From NCBI GenBank assembly GCA_051000815.1, contig JBPCNX010000092.1, forward strand, positions 117,109 to 181,108: a stretch of DNA of 64,000 nucleotides, given 5' to 3'. This stretch comes from PSRF01 sp051000815. Its GTDB lineage: Bacteria > Acidobacteriota > Blastocatellia > Pyrinomonadales > Pyrinomonadaceae. Under the pieces are notes generated by a model, which saw only the letters and a list, made by a program, of their open reading frames with translations, did no database searches and had not been told where the DNA came from. This document shows positions 37,508 through 46,450 of the stretch, in pieces. Every line of letters begins with the position of its first letter. The stretch's first letter is position 1. The translations under genes were made by a program, and so were the position numbers.

Positions 37508-39061
37508 TTAACGATAACGGATAATGCTTCGTCGGCGCGGCTTCACTGGAGTGCGAATTGAAAGCAGGCTCTTGTGACGGCCATTGAGTATAAAGGCCAG
37601 CCCCTGATGCGTGATTCCCAGCAGGCGGGCAGCTCGCGTCACACTTCCTCCGGATGTTTCCAGTGCGCGGCGAATGAGATCGCCCTCGAAATTGAGCACC
37701 AGTTGTTCCAGGGACCCGCCAACCCAGGACTCAGCCGCCGATGCGGCAGCTACCGACGCGGAATGCTTGTGTCCGTTCCCCAGGGCGATAGCGGTTTGAG
37801 CGTCATCTTCACGCCAGCTCTGGTCAGTGGTGAGGATGCGGCGGGCGCACTCACCAAGACGGAATTGAACGCCAGAGTGCTGGGAACGCGCCAGCATCGA
37901 CTCCGCGCGCAGGTAATAGTTGCGCAGCTTCGAATGGGGAACGACGGAGTCGAGTTCTTCGACGATTGTCAGGAACGCAATTCCCGCAGTCTCCGGATCG
38001 CCGGCCTGTTCAGCTGTTTCGCTGCCTCGCCGCAGCGCTGCGAGCGACTCCTCATTGCGGTCGAGGCGTGCGAGCGAAGTTCCTAACGTGATTAAGACTC
38101 CGGCTAGTAATGATTGTTCACCGCCCTGCTCCAGTGAGCGCACACTAGCTCGCGCTATCGTCTCCGCCTCCGTGTACCGCCCTTCACCAAGAAACGCCTT
38201 GGCGCGCGAGTCGTCAAACTGTGCAACCAGACCGTGATCTTTCAGAGCGACTGCCGCTGAGCGGGCGCGGCCTAAATGTTGGTGAGCATCCTCGAATCGT
38301 CCCAGATGAACATAAAGGAACCCGAGGTTGTTCTCAACGACACCCAGAAAGCGCTGATGTCCTGCCTCCTCAAAATGAAAACTCGCGGCGGCGTATTCAA
38401 CTAACGCTCGGTCAATGTAGTCTTCGCGGCGTTCCGCCAAGCCGATATTCTTGAGCACGGTGGCGAACTCGTTATGGAACTTTCCCCTGAGAGCGTGGTT
38501 GCCACTCTCTGCAAACAACGGCGCTGCATCAGTGTGAATTTGCAGGGCGTCGCGATAACGGACCGAAACCTTTTCGACAATCGCCGCATTCAAAACGGCG
38601 CGCAACCGCTGCTCTGTTTTCCGATCTCCCAGCTGCGAGAGGACGTCCTGCAGTGTCACCCGGGCTTCATCAAGGGCGCCTTCACGCCAGTAACAAATTC
38701 CCAGATCAATCCGGGCCTCGGCGACCCGTTCCGCGAGCCCGAGCTTTTCAAAGAGTCCCGCGCTCTCAGAGATCAGATCCTTCGCGATCGCCTGAGCGCC
38801 GGAAATCTGCTGCGCGCTGCCGATCCAACCCGTGAGCGTTCCGGTCCGCAGAAGCACTTCGGCCCGGATCTCGTCGTCTAAACCTTCGACCGCTGGTCGT
38901 TCGCCCACACGCTGCCAGAAGCCCTCCAACACGTGCCGCGCGGCTTCGAAATTACCTGCTTCCTCCTGAGCTTTCGCCTGCTGACACTGAAGGCGCGCCC
39001 GATTGTTTAGGTTTAAGTCGACATCGTTTAGTTCCAGTGAAGTAGATTTATGTAACTGCAT
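37508..39061 (-). CDS. TPR-repeat regulator with C-terminal Fis-type HTH
   Basis: A 517-residue cytoplasmic protein. About residues 25-420 are tetratricopeptide-like helical repeats (RYRDALQIHTDAAPLFAESG, NLGFLYVHLGRFEDAHQHLG, GTSLARLDRNEESLAALRRG). The C-terminus (about 455-500) is a Fis/HTH_8 motif, IRRALETSGGSVTRAARLLG followed by ITHQGLAFILN, then a basic tail. There is no receiver or AAA domain. A TPR sensor with a DNA-binding end recalls the peptide-responsive RRNPP regulators of Firmicutes, in reversed order. It is divergent from a small secreted peptide gene. GGAAGG precedes the start. Confidence 0.85.
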   Translation of the reverse strand: MQLHKSTSLELNDVDLNLNNRARLQCQQAKAQEEAGNFEAARHVLEGFWQRVGERPAVEGLDDEIRAEVLLRTGTLTGWIGSAQQISGAQAIAKDLISESAGLFEKLGLAERVAEARIDLGICYWREGALDEARVTLQDVLSQLGDRKTEQRLRAVLNAAIVEKVSVRYRDALQIHTDAAPLFAESGNHALRGKFHNEFATVLKNIGLAERREDYIDRALVEYAAASFHFEEAGHQRFLGVVENNLGFLYVHLGRFEDAHQHLGRARSAAVALKDHGLVAQFDDSRAKAFLGEGRYTEAETIARASVRSLEQGGEQSLLAGVLITLGTSLARLDRNEESLAALRRGSETAEQAGDPETAGIAFLTIVEELDSVVPHSKLRNYYLRAESMLARSQHSGVQFRLGECARRILTTDQSWREDDAQTAIALGNGHKHSASVAAASAAESWVGGSLEQLVLNFEGDLIRRALETSGGSVTRAARLLGITHQGLAFILNGRHKSLLSIRTPVKPRRRSIIRYR

Positions 39062-39095
39062 GTGAGGCCTTCCTTTTTTGGTCTAGCAAGTTCCC

Positions 39096-39124
39096 TTGCA
39101 CGGGATCAGCGACGCGGTTATGAT
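39096..39124 (+). promoter_or_regulatory. Candidate sigma-70-type promoter of the peptide gene
   Basis: TTGCAC (39096-39101) and TATGAT (39119-39124) are 17 bases apart and about 88 bases before the peptide start codon, in the divergent interval shared with the TPR regulator. Confidence 0.5.
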
Positions 39125-39212
39125 GCGCTCCACTAAGACTCCGGTTAGCGCTACCCAATCAACCTGTGCCAACTGGATGTTGCCAACCTAGCAAACAATT
39201 TAGGAGACAAAG

Positions 39213-39428
39213 ATGAAGAACGTGAAATCGATGTTCGCGGCGATCACCCTCGGCCTAATGCTCAGTTGTTCGGCTTATGCCGGCGACGTTAGTACTCCGG
39301 GTTATGCACCGCCACCACCGCCACCGGCGGCTACTTTAGAAAACAGTGAAACGACCGCACCTGGTGAGATTAGCTCACCCGGACTGACAATAGAACTGTT
39401 AATCGCGGCGCTCTCTGCGCTTTATTAA
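39213..39428 (+). CDS. Small secreted proline-rich peptide
   Basis: A 71-residue precursor. MKNVKSMFAAITLGLMLSCS, cleaving after AYA (about residue 23), is a clear signal peptide. The mature part of about 48 residues is GDVSTPGYAPPPPPPAATLE, then ETTAPGEISSPG, and a hydrophobic end LTIELLIAALSALY. The two halves repeat a G-(D/E)-(V/I)-S-(T/S)-P-G pattern. AGGAG precedes the ATG. No enzyme motif is present. Divergence from a TPR-HTH regulator suggests a signalling or sensed peptide, by inference only; alternatively it is a small envelope component. Confidence 0.75.
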   Translation: MKNVKSMFAAITLGLMLSCSAYAGDVSTPGYAPPPPPPAATLENSETTAPGEISSPGLTIELLIAALSALY

Positions 39429-39677
39429 CAGACTGCCGACGACGCCACGCCCTCTATTTCAATTTCCTCTGCAAGTGGTGCGCTCTAGCTTGTGTGTCGC
39501 AAAGACTTGCCGGGATGATCCTGGCCGTCGGATAAGAGGGCGCTGGCGCTGAATCCTAACGCCATTCACCGCGAGAACGCAATAGTGCGCCTGGCATTTG
39601 CTGTCAGAACTTCTTGCCAGTAAAGCGTGGCCGGGACTTTTTGTGGGCTAATTGAGGCAAACTGGTGTCCAGCGACA
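39429..39677. other. Intergenic region, nothing recognised
   Basis: About 249 bases between the peptide gene and the convergent DNA ligase. No strong hairpin, repeat or coding frame is seen. Confidence 0.5.
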
Positions 39678-41363
39678 TCAGGCGGGGCTGTTTGCCTCGA
39701 CCAGTCGTTGAACCGTCTCAAGTGTGTCTATCTCGTCAGGCGACTTGTCGGCTCGCAATCGAAGAATTCGCGGGAAACGCAGCGCATAGCCACTCTTATG
39801 GCGCTTCGATTCCTGGACTCTGTCGAAGGTGACCTCGATCACCACTTTCGGCTCTACCAGGCGTACTCTTCCGTGGGCAAATTCCTGGATAGTATGAGCT
39901 TTGAACCACTCCGTCATTTCAGTCAGTTCCGCATCAGTTAACCCCGAATAGGCTTTACCAATGTTTAAGAGCTCTTCGTCTTCTGCCGAACGTCGAATGG
40001 CGAAGGTATAGTCTGACAGCAAGTTTCGCCGCTTCCCGTGTCCGACCTCAACCGCGGTAACCACGACATCCAACGTCGCTATTGCCCGCTTCACTTTCAA
40101 CCACTCCCGCCCTCGTCTTCCCGGTTTGTAGGAAGACGCGGGACTCTTAATCATCAGCCCTTCGTTGCCCCGGGCGCGTGCGGCGGCGAATTCATCGTCC
40201 AGCGCCGCAACCTCTTGAAACCGTTTGGCGATTGAAATACGAACGGCCCCTTCTTCTGACAGTAGGTTCGCTAAAATCAGCCGTCGTTCCTCGAGCGAGT
40301 CGTTGATCAGAACGCGGCCTTGAGCATAAAGGAGATCATATGCAACGAGAATGACGGGCACCTCCGCCAGCAAATCTGCTCCGATGGTTTTTCTCCCAAG
40401 TCGTTTTTGAAGTTCACTAAAAGGCAGAATGCGCTCACCGATGGCCGGTACAACCTCTCCGTCAATCACGACGTCGGCGGGAATGCTCTTGAGTGGTTCT
40501 ATCAGCTCGGGAAAACGGTGGCTGATTTCATCCATCGTTCGCGAGTAGATTGAAACGCGGCCGTCTTTTACGTGGGCCTGGGCGCGGATCCCGTCAAATT
40601 TATCCTCGACAAAGAATTCTTCCGGCATCGTCCGGGCAATGTCCGAGAGATCGGCGGCCGGCGTCGCTAACATAAACTTGATCGGATGAAAGAGGCGCAT
40701 CTCAATGTCTTGCAAGTCGCCTGCTCTGGCTCTTACCGCTGCCTCGCCTATATCGCCGAGCAACATGTTTGCATGAGTGACAGCCGCCAAAGATTGGCTG
40801 AAAGCCCGCGCCGTCGCATCTTCGACGAGTCCCTCCTTCAAACCAATACGTAAATCGCCCACGAGCAGCTTCACCAGATACTTGGCTTCGAGCGGGCTTG
40901 CCTGGTGAAACACAGCACTCAACAACGCAGTTTTGTTTTTGGTTCCACGCGTTTCGCTGAGGCGGGTGATGATTGATTCTGTTTCAGCGAGGGTTATCTT
41001 TGGTTCGCGAATTCCCCTGGTCGCTTCCTGCACAACTTCAAAAGCGACTTCGCCTGCATCGCCTAAGCGCACATAGCGAGGCGAGAGATCCTCAAGACTG
41101 AGGCCCGTAGCTGTGCTCAAGGCTTCACCGATAATTCTTCCGCCTACATTGGTGGTTCGCGAATCGCTTAGAGCAAACTGATGACCGGCGAGGTAGCGAG
41201 CGGCACGCGCGAGATCAACGTCATTCAAGTCCTTGAGGTAGTCGCCCAGCAGTGAAGCCTTCTCCAACTTTTTTGTGGTAGCGGAGATAGCCTCAGCCAC
41301 TTCGCCAAACTGCTGGAGACTGGCCGAGGGCTGTGACTGTTCTGTCTTTATCTTCCCTGACAT
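39678..41363 (-). CDS. ATP-dependent DNA ligase (archaeal/LigB type)
   Basis: A 561-residue ligase. The N-terminal DNA-binding domain starts near EAISATTKKLEKASLLGDYL. The adenylation domain has motif I VEDKFDGIRAQAHV (adenylated Lys, about 217), motif III-like IYSRTMDEISHRFPE, VVIDGEVV, and motif V EGLMIKSP with REWLKVKR; an OB-fold domain ends the protein. It seals nicks using ATP, most likely in repair alongside the NAD-dependent replicative LigA. The start at 41363 is chosen for GGA upstream and domain fit. It is divergent from tatB. Confidence 0.9.
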   Translation of the reverse strand: MSGKIKTEQSQPSASLQQFGEVAEAISATTKKLEKASLLGDYLKDLNDVDLARAARYLAGHQFALSDSRTTNVGGRIIGEALSTATGLSLEDLSPRYVRLGDAGEVAFEVVQEATRGIREPKITLAETESIITRLSETRGTKNKTALLSAVFHQASPLEAKYLVKLLVGDLRIGLKEGLVEDATARAFSQSLAAVTHANMLLGDIGEAAVRARAGDLQDIEMRLFHPIKFMLATPAADLSDIARTMPEEFFVEDKFDGIRAQAHVKDGRVSIYSRTMDEISHRFPELIEPLKSIPADVVIDGEVVPAIGERILPFSELQKRLGRKTIGADLLAEVPVILVAYDLLYAQGRVLINDSLEERRLILANLLSEEGAVRISIAKRFQEVAALDDEFAAARARGNEGLMIKSPASSYKPGRRGREWLKVKRAIATLDVVVTAVEVGHGKRRNLLSDYTFAIRRSAEDEELLNIGKAYSGLTDAELTEMTEWFKAHTIQEFAHGRVRLVEPKVVIEVTFDRVQESKRHKSGYALRFPRILRLRADKSPDEIDTLETVQRLVEANSPA

Positions 41364-41572
41364 GTTTTTCCGGTAGCGAACAGATTTGCGCGAGAGAACG
41401 TCCGCTGTCAACAGGTCTAAGATTGCCGCTGCCTTCTGCTTTCCCGTCCCACGCGCTACAATCGCGAACGGCCAAACCGGCGGAAAAACGAATTGATTAT
41501 GATGCGGCGACATGTTGGTTTGACAGAGTTTTCAAGAGGTTGTTGATAACTTGTTTGCAGAGGTTGCAAGTG

Positions 41573-41959
41573 GTGCTTTTACTAATCCTCGAATCACTGG
41601 GCAGTACCGAGCTTTTCTTCATTCTCATCATGGCCCTGGTTTTCTTTGGGCCGCGCAAACTGCCTCAATTGAGTCGCAGTCTCGGCAAGAACCTCGCCGA
41701 GTTCCGCAGGGCCTCTGAAGACTTTAAGCGGACCTGGGAGCGAGAGGTTGCCCTGGAAGACATTCACTCAGAGCCGCAGATCAGGCGTGAAGCCTTGCCG
41801 CAAGAGAACTCGATCATGAATCCGCTCGTGACGCCACCGCCTGAGGATCAGGTCGTCGCTCGTGGTGACGGTCTGACAGCCTCGGCCGTCGAGAATGTTT
41901 CTGACTCTTCAGAATCAACAACACCAACGGAAGCTCCACGCAAGCAAGACTGGCTGTAA
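41573..41959 (+). CDS. tatB: Sec-independent translocase subunit TatB/TatA-like
   Basis: A 128-residue protein with the Tat A/B pattern: a short N-terminal membrane helix (LESLGSTELFFILIMALVFF), the FGPRKLPQ hinge and an amphipathic helix (SRSLGKNLAEFRRASEDFKR), then an acidic tail. It would act with TatC in exporting folded proteins. The start is GTG at 41573 (or the GTG just before) with AGAGG about nine bases upstream; the longer open frame overlaps the divergent ligase gene. tatC follows after 20 bases. Confidence 0.88.
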   Translation: MLLLILESLGSTELFFILIMALVFFGPRKLPQLSRSLGKNLAEFRRASEDFKRTWEREVALEDIHSEPQIRREALPQENSIMNPLVTPPPEDQVVARGDGLTASAVENVSDSSESTTPTEAPRKQDWL

Positions 41960-41979
41960 CTGACCCCGCTCAGGAATCG

Positions 41980-43047
41980 ATGGCAACTCTCTTAAGACCA
42001 CGCCAAATAAGCAGCAACGATGAAGAGGAACTCGGCGGCCAGATGTCCTTTCTGGATCATCTGGACGAATTGCGCCGCAGACTGATTCGTTCGCTGCTCT
42101 TTGTCTTCCTGGCGATGATCGTTTGCTGGTTTTTCTCTGATCGCATTTACAGTTTTCTGGCCGTTCCGGTTGAGCACGCTCTCGCTGAGGCCCAAAGAAG
42201 ACAGGTGCCGATCGCCGGTCTGACAGGAAACGAAGCCATCCTCGGGCTAGGTTCACTCAAGGAAAATGACCTGGGTCGCTATGTGTTTCCTGAGGAGACA
42301 AAACTGGGGACAAGCGTTATACCCGCCGGCGCGTCAGTAACAGCCCGTGTCGCAAAAGATGGCCAGGGTCAACTTGGGCTTTTCACCGATGAACCGCTTT
42401 ACGCCGGCAACACTGTCATTCCGAAAGGTGTGCGATTGCCAGTCGATTTCCAGGCACTGCCGAAGGCAGCCTCCGGTATCAACGACAAGCTGATTGTCAC
42501 TACCGCGCTCGAACCCTTTTCGCTCTATGTAAAAGTGTCGCTGTATGCGGCCTTATGTCTCTCGGTGCCGTTCCTGCTGCTCCAGATCTGGGGCTTTGTC
42601 TCCCCGGGGCTTTATCCGCATGAGCGCGGGTACGTAACCCCTTTTATTGCATTGTCCTCGATTTCTTTCGTACTCGGGGCAATGTTCGCTTACTACGTCA
42701 TTTTCCCTCCCGCGGCAAAGTACTTGCTGGGACTGGGCGAAGACTTTCGGCTCCTGCTAAAAGCCGACGATTATTTCGACTTCATTATTCTGGTCATGCT
42801 GGGAATGGGACTAGTGTTTCAAATGCCGGCCATAAGCTATGTGCTCGCTCGTATTGGCCTGGTTACTGCATCATTTTTGCTCCGTATCTGGAAGACTGCG
42901 GCCATCGTCATCCTGATTGCCGCGGCCGTGCTTTCTCCGACCGGCGATGTCCCAAACATGATGTTGTTCGCAGCACCCATGATTGTGCTCTATTTCGTCT
43001 CGATTTTCGTTGCCTGGATTTTTGGTAAGCCTCGTACTGCTTCCTAA
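41980..43047 (+). CDS. tatC: Twin-arginine translocase subunit TatC with an enlarged periplasmic loop
   Basis: A 355-residue receptor subunit of the Tat export machine. FLDHLDELRRRL is the conserved N-terminal motif (Glu near 30), six membrane helices follow, and LQIWGFVSPGLYPHERG and LSPTGDVPNMM are family signatures. E. coli TatC has 258 residues; here about 95 extra residues (roughly 70-168, 42187-42483) enlarge the first periplasmic loop between helices 1 and 2. This may form a small folded domain. It is translated with tatB. Confidence 0.93.
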   Translation: MATLLRPRQISSNDEEELGGQMSFLDHLDELRRRLIRSLLFVFLAMIVCWFFSDRIYSFLAVPVEHALAEAQRRQVPIAGLTGNEAILGLGSLKENDLGRYVFPEETKLGTSVIPAGASVTARVAKDGQGQLGLFTDEPLYAGNTVIPKGVRLPVDFQALPKAASGINDKLIVTTALEPFSLYVKVSLYAALCLSVPFLLLQIWGFVSPGLYPHERGYVTPFIALSSISFVLGAMFAYYVIFPPAAKYLLGLGEDFRLLLKADDYFDFIILVMLGMGLVFQMPAISYVLARIGLVTASFLLRIWKTAAIVILIAAAVLSPTGDVPNMMLFAAPMIVLYFVSIFVAWIFGKPRTAS

Positions 43048-43127
43048 ACCGGCAGGCTGCCGGAAGACGTTTGTTTACAAGCTTTCTTTGGTGTTTCAGG
43101 GCAACGAGGCCGAGCCTTCATGGCATC

Positions 43128-43157
43128 TTGACTACGGTTCAACTAGACCCTTAGAAT
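43128..43157 (+). promoter_or_regulatory. Candidate sigma-70-type promoter of the GWxTD gene
   Basis: TTGACT (43128-43133), 18 bases, TAGAAT (43152-43157), located 67 bases before the start codon of the GWxTD-domain gene. Confidence 0.5.
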
Positions 43158-43223
43158 CCCATGCTTCTGCGATCCCGATATCGTTGCCACAAGTCTTGTC
43201 TTGGTTGCAAATAGGAGTTTTCG

Positions 43224-44843
43224 ATGTTTTACCAGAAACCAGTTCTGCCCCTGGCGGGTTTTCTCTCAATCCTGGTCGGCGTGGGTTCGCTCGTCTCTGC
43301 CCAGCCTCAGAAGCAGACTCAGGATCCCGGCGAGAAGCCGCGCAACGTCAAACCGGAACTAAAGAAGGCGTACAAAGACTGGTTAGACAAAGATGTGACT
43401 TACGTGATCACCGACGAAGAGCGGAAGGCGTTTAAGAAGCTGGCAACAGACGACGAACGCGAGCGATTCATTGAAGAGTTCTGGCGGCGACGTGATCCTG
43501 ATCCGGACACGGATGAGAACGAGTTTAAAGAGGAGTACTACGAACGTATTGCTTATGCCAACGAGCATTTCGCATCGGGAATTCCCGGCTGGAAGACCGA
43601 CCGTGGCCGTATCTGGATTATGTACGGAAAGCCCGATGGTCGCGAAACGCATCCGATGGGCGGTGCCTATGATCGTCCGTCGTACGAAGGTGGTGGTTCA
43701 ACTTCGACGTATCCCTTCGAGACCTGGTTCTACCGCTATATTGCCGGCGTCGGTTCAGGTATTGAGATCGAATTTGTAGATCCAACCGGGAGCGGAGAAT
43801 ACCGCATCGCACGCAACCCGAATGAGAAGGACGCCCTTTTGATGGTTCCGGGGGGAGGCCTCACGCTTTCCGAACAGCTTGGCTTAACGGATCGCGGTGA
43901 GCGCATCATGAACAGCGGAATGAGCCAGGGAAGATTTGCGCGCGAACAAGACAATCCTTTTTCACGGCTGCAACTGATTGCGGATTTGAGCCGGCCTCCC
44001 CAAGTCAAATTTAACGACCTGGCAACGGCCGTGAACACCGGCGTCATCGAGGACAATCCGCTTAACTTCGACGTTCGTGTCGATTTCTTCCGCCAGTCAG
44101 ATGAGCGAGTAATTACCGCGTTCACCATTCAAACGGAAAACAAAGACCTTGTCTTCACAGATAGTGGTGGGCTGCAGCAAGCACGCATTAACCTCTTCGG
44201 CAAAGTTACTTCAGTGGCCGGGCGCCGAGTGACAATTTTCGAAGACCCGGTAATTACCACGGCGACTACCGAAGAGCTGACCGACGCGAAAGATCGGAAA
44301 TCGGCTTATCAGAAAGCGGTGCCGCTGCTTCCGGGAACCTATAAGGTTGATGTCATCGTTCGAGACGTCGCCTCGGGTGCAACCGGCATCCGTCACGTTG
44401 GATTTACGGTGCCGAAATACGATCCGGCAAAGCTGTCGACTTCTACTCTTATCCTGGCAGCAAAGCTTGAAAGCCTCGGCGATCAACCGGCAGTAGGACA
44501 GTTTGTAATCGGTCAGACTAAAGTCATTCCTAACGTGTCGGGTAGTTACAGACGTGGCCAGGCGGTTGGCGTTTACATGCAGGTTTACAATGCCGGCATC
44601 GATCAGACTACGCTTCGACCTTCCGTGGATGTCGAATATGCACTGCTCAAGGACGGCAAGGAGATCTTCAAGCAAACGGAAGATTGGCGCGGCCTCAGCG
44701 ATTCAGGTCAGCGTCTAACGTTGGCCCGCTTGATTGATACCAGCGGACTTACGCCGGGTGAATATCAAGTTGCGATCCGGATTCGTGATCGAGTAAGCGG
44801 ACAGACGCTGTCACCTTCGGATAAGTTCACACTCGTACAGTAA
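43224..44843 (+). CDS. Exported GWxTD-domain protein
   Basis: A 539-residue exported protein (signal peptide about 1-27). The GWxTD domain lies at about 45-170: WLDKDVTYVITDEERKAFKK, FIEEFWRRRDPDPDT and GIPGWKTDRGRIWIMYGKPD give the name motif. The C-terminal two thirds are beta-rich, with repeated VDVEY/RPSV and VAIRIRDRVSG strands. GWxTD proteins occur in Acidobacteriota and other phyla; the role is unknown, probably envelope-related. TAGGAG lies close before the ATG. A promoter candidate and a strong terminator frame it as a single-gene unit. Confidence 0.9.
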   Translation: MFYQKPVLPLAGFLSILVGVGSLVSAQPQKQTQDPGEKPRNVKPELKKAYKDWLDKDVTYVITDEERKAFKKLATDDERERFIEEFWRRRDPDPDTDENEFKEEYYERIAYANEHFASGIPGWKTDRGRIWIMYGKPDGRETHPMGGAYDRPSYEGGGSTSTYPFETWFYRYIAGVGSGIEIEFVDPTGSGEYRIARNPNEKDALLMVPGGGLTLSEQLGLTDRGERIMNSGMSQGRFAREQDNPFSRLQLIADLSRPPQVKFNDLATAVNTGVIEDNPLNFDVRVDFFRQSDERVITAFTIQTENKDLVFTDSGGLQQARINLFGKVTSVAGRRVTIFEDPVITTATTEELTDAKDRKSAYQKAVPLLPGTYKVDVIVRDVASGATGIRHVGFTVPKYDPAKLSTSTLILAAKLESLGDQPAVGQFVIGQTKVIPNVSGSYRRGQAVGVYMQVYNAGIDQTTLRPSVDVEYALLKDGKEIFKQTEDWRGLSDSGQRLTLARLIDTSGLTPGEYQVAIRIRDRVSGQTLSPSDKFTLVQ

Positions 44844-44864
44844 CCAACCCGCCAGAACAATTCA

Positions 44865-44899
44865 GGGTGAATGGGTCGAGTATCCATTCACCCTTTTGC
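44865..44899 (+). terminator. Rho-independent terminator of the GWxTD gene
   Basis: gggtgaatgg (44865-44874) pairs with ccattcaccc (44883-44892), loop of eight, followed by ttttgcttt. Confidence 0.88.
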
Positions 44900-44913
44900 T
44901 TTGCGGACGGTCC

Positions 44914-45192
44914 TTACAGATATGTATCTCTGACGGTGACCAGCTTCGTGTTTCCCTGGGCCGACTTTCCTCGGCGATCCACCACATCTACTTCAAATCC
45001 CGGATAAGAAGGTCTAAACCTCGTGCTCTTCCATTGCTCGACGGTAAAGTCGCCATCTGCCGCTCGGTGATAACTATATTGCGGCAAGCCGGTGCGGTCG
45101 CCGCGCACGTCGGCGCCTCGCAAATGAAGAATGCGCACACGAAAGCCTTCGACACGGCGGATCTTCCTTTCTACATTAGCAACGGTCGACAT
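44914..45192 (-). CDS. Small protein of unknown function
   Basis: A 92-residue, basic, soluble protein: MSTVANVERKIRRVEGFRVR, then an HLRGADVRGDRTGLPQY core and FRPSYPGFEVDVVD. I do not recognise it, but the composition is protein-like and GGGA precedes the ATG. It is convergent with the GWxTD gene and divergent from rlmN. Confidence 0.6.
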   Translation of the reverse strand: MSTVANVERKIRRVEGFRVRILHLRGADVRGDRTGLPQYSYHRAADGDFTVEQWKSTRFRPSYPGFEVDVVDRRGKSAQGNTKLVTVRDTYL

Positions 45193-45290
45193 TAACGATT
45201 CCCGGTTCGTTGCAAGTATAGCGGAATTGCCAGCCGAACATGTCGGTCAAATTCCGAACAAATGAACCGCAAATGCTAGAATGTAACCGA

Positions 45291-46376
45291 ATGGTGGCAG
45301 CTGTCGAAAAAACTCATCTTACCGGTTTGACACCGGCTGAACTGGTCTCTTTTGCCGAGCAACTCGGCGAGCCGGCCTATCGAGGGCGGCAGATTTTTGC
45401 TGCGCTTCATCAGCGACGCCTGCAATCGTTTGCTGAGATGACAGACCTGCCAAAAGAGCTGCGGGTGACGTTGGAGACAATCTCGGCTCCAACTACGTTA
45501 ACGATTGAATCGCGCTATCTCTCCGCGGACGGCACACGTCGTTACCTGATGAAGACGTATGACAATCTGCCGGCAGAAACAGTTTTCATTCCCGAAGAGC
45601 GACGCGACACGATTTGCTTTTCGTCCCAGTCCGGATGTCCGCTTCAGTGCAGCTTCTGCCTCACCGCGCAACTCGGTCTTTTGCGTTCGTTGACTGCAGG
45701 TGAAATTGTGGAGCAGATCATCATCGCGCTCAACGATGCTTACGGCGTCGGCGAAACGCCTCCGCGCGGCACTAACCTGGTTGGCATGGGAGCGGGCGAA
45801 CCGTTTCTGGCGTTTGAGTCGCTGATTAAAGCGCTGCGTATAATGGCTGAACCAAAGGGTCTGCACATCGTTCCAAATCGCGTCACTGTTTCTACTGCCG
45901 GCATCGTGCCCCGGATTCGAGAACTCGCGACGATCTCAGACCGGCCGCACCTTGCAGTATCACTGGGCGCACCAACCGACGAACAGCGGGACGTATTGAT
46001 GCCCATTAATAAGAAATGGCCACTTGCTGAACTGCTGGCGGCCTGCAAGGATTTTGAACGATCACTGAAGCGAGGTGAACGTTTCACTTTTGAATATGTC
46101 ATGCTCGACGGCGTAAACGATTCGGATGAACACGCCCGCCAGTTGGCGAATCTGCTCAATCGCCACGACCTGCGCGTGAAAGTGAATTTGATTCCGCACA
46201 ATCCTGCGGAGCCGCTTCCTTATCAGCCATCGAGTCGTCGTCGAGTGGAGAGCTTTAAATCAATTCTGGAGTCAAAGGGCATTCCTGCATTTGTGAGACG
46301 TCCGCGCGGTCAGGACATCTTTGCGGCTTGTGGGCAACTCGCGGCACGACGCGAGGCAAACCCTGCGCACGCTTAG
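45291..46376 (+). CDS. rlmN: Dual-specificity rRNA/tRNA adenine C2-methyltransferase RlmN
   Basis: A 361-residue radical-SAM enzyme that methylates C2 of A2503 in 23S rRNA and A37 of some tRNAs. The cluster motif SGCPLQCSFC gives C116, C120 and C123; GMGAGEP is the SAM-binding GMGEP variant with an extra residue; KVNLIPHNP and the final RGQDIFAACGQL carry the substrate-side cysteine. GLTPAELVSFAEQLGEPAYR is the usual N-terminal domain. The start is uncertain among 45240, 45273 and 45291. Confidence 0.93.
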   Translation: MVAAVEKTHLTGLTPAELVSFAEQLGEPAYRGRQIFAALHQRRLQSFAEMTDLPKELRVTLETISAPTTLTIESRYLSADGTRRYLMKTYDNLPAETVFIPEERRDTICFSSQSGCPLQCSFCLTAQLGLLRSLTAGEIVEQIIIALNDAYGVGETPPRGTNLVGMGAGEPFLAFESLIKALRIMAEPKGLHIVPNRVTVSTAGIVPRIRELATISDRPHLAVSLGAPTDEQRDVLMPINKKWPLAELLAACKDFERSLKRGERFTFEYVMLDGVNDSDEHARQLANLLNRHDLRVKVNLIPHNPAEPLPYQPSSRRRVESFKSILESKGIPAFVRRPRGQDIFAACGQLAARREANPAHA

Positions 46377-46385
46377 GGCATCTTT

Positions 46386-46420
46386 TCTTTGGACTTTGGG
46401 CTCTGGTTCTTGGGATTACG
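46386..46420. repeat. Heptamer repeat after rlmN
   Basis: Units tctttgg, actttgg, gctctgg, ttcttgg and a degenerate fifth, beginning ten bases after the rlmN stop codon and ending about 30 bases before the next gene. Confidence 0.7.
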
Positions 46421-46450
46421 TTCGCCGTCGCTGTTAGCTGTTGCTTAATC

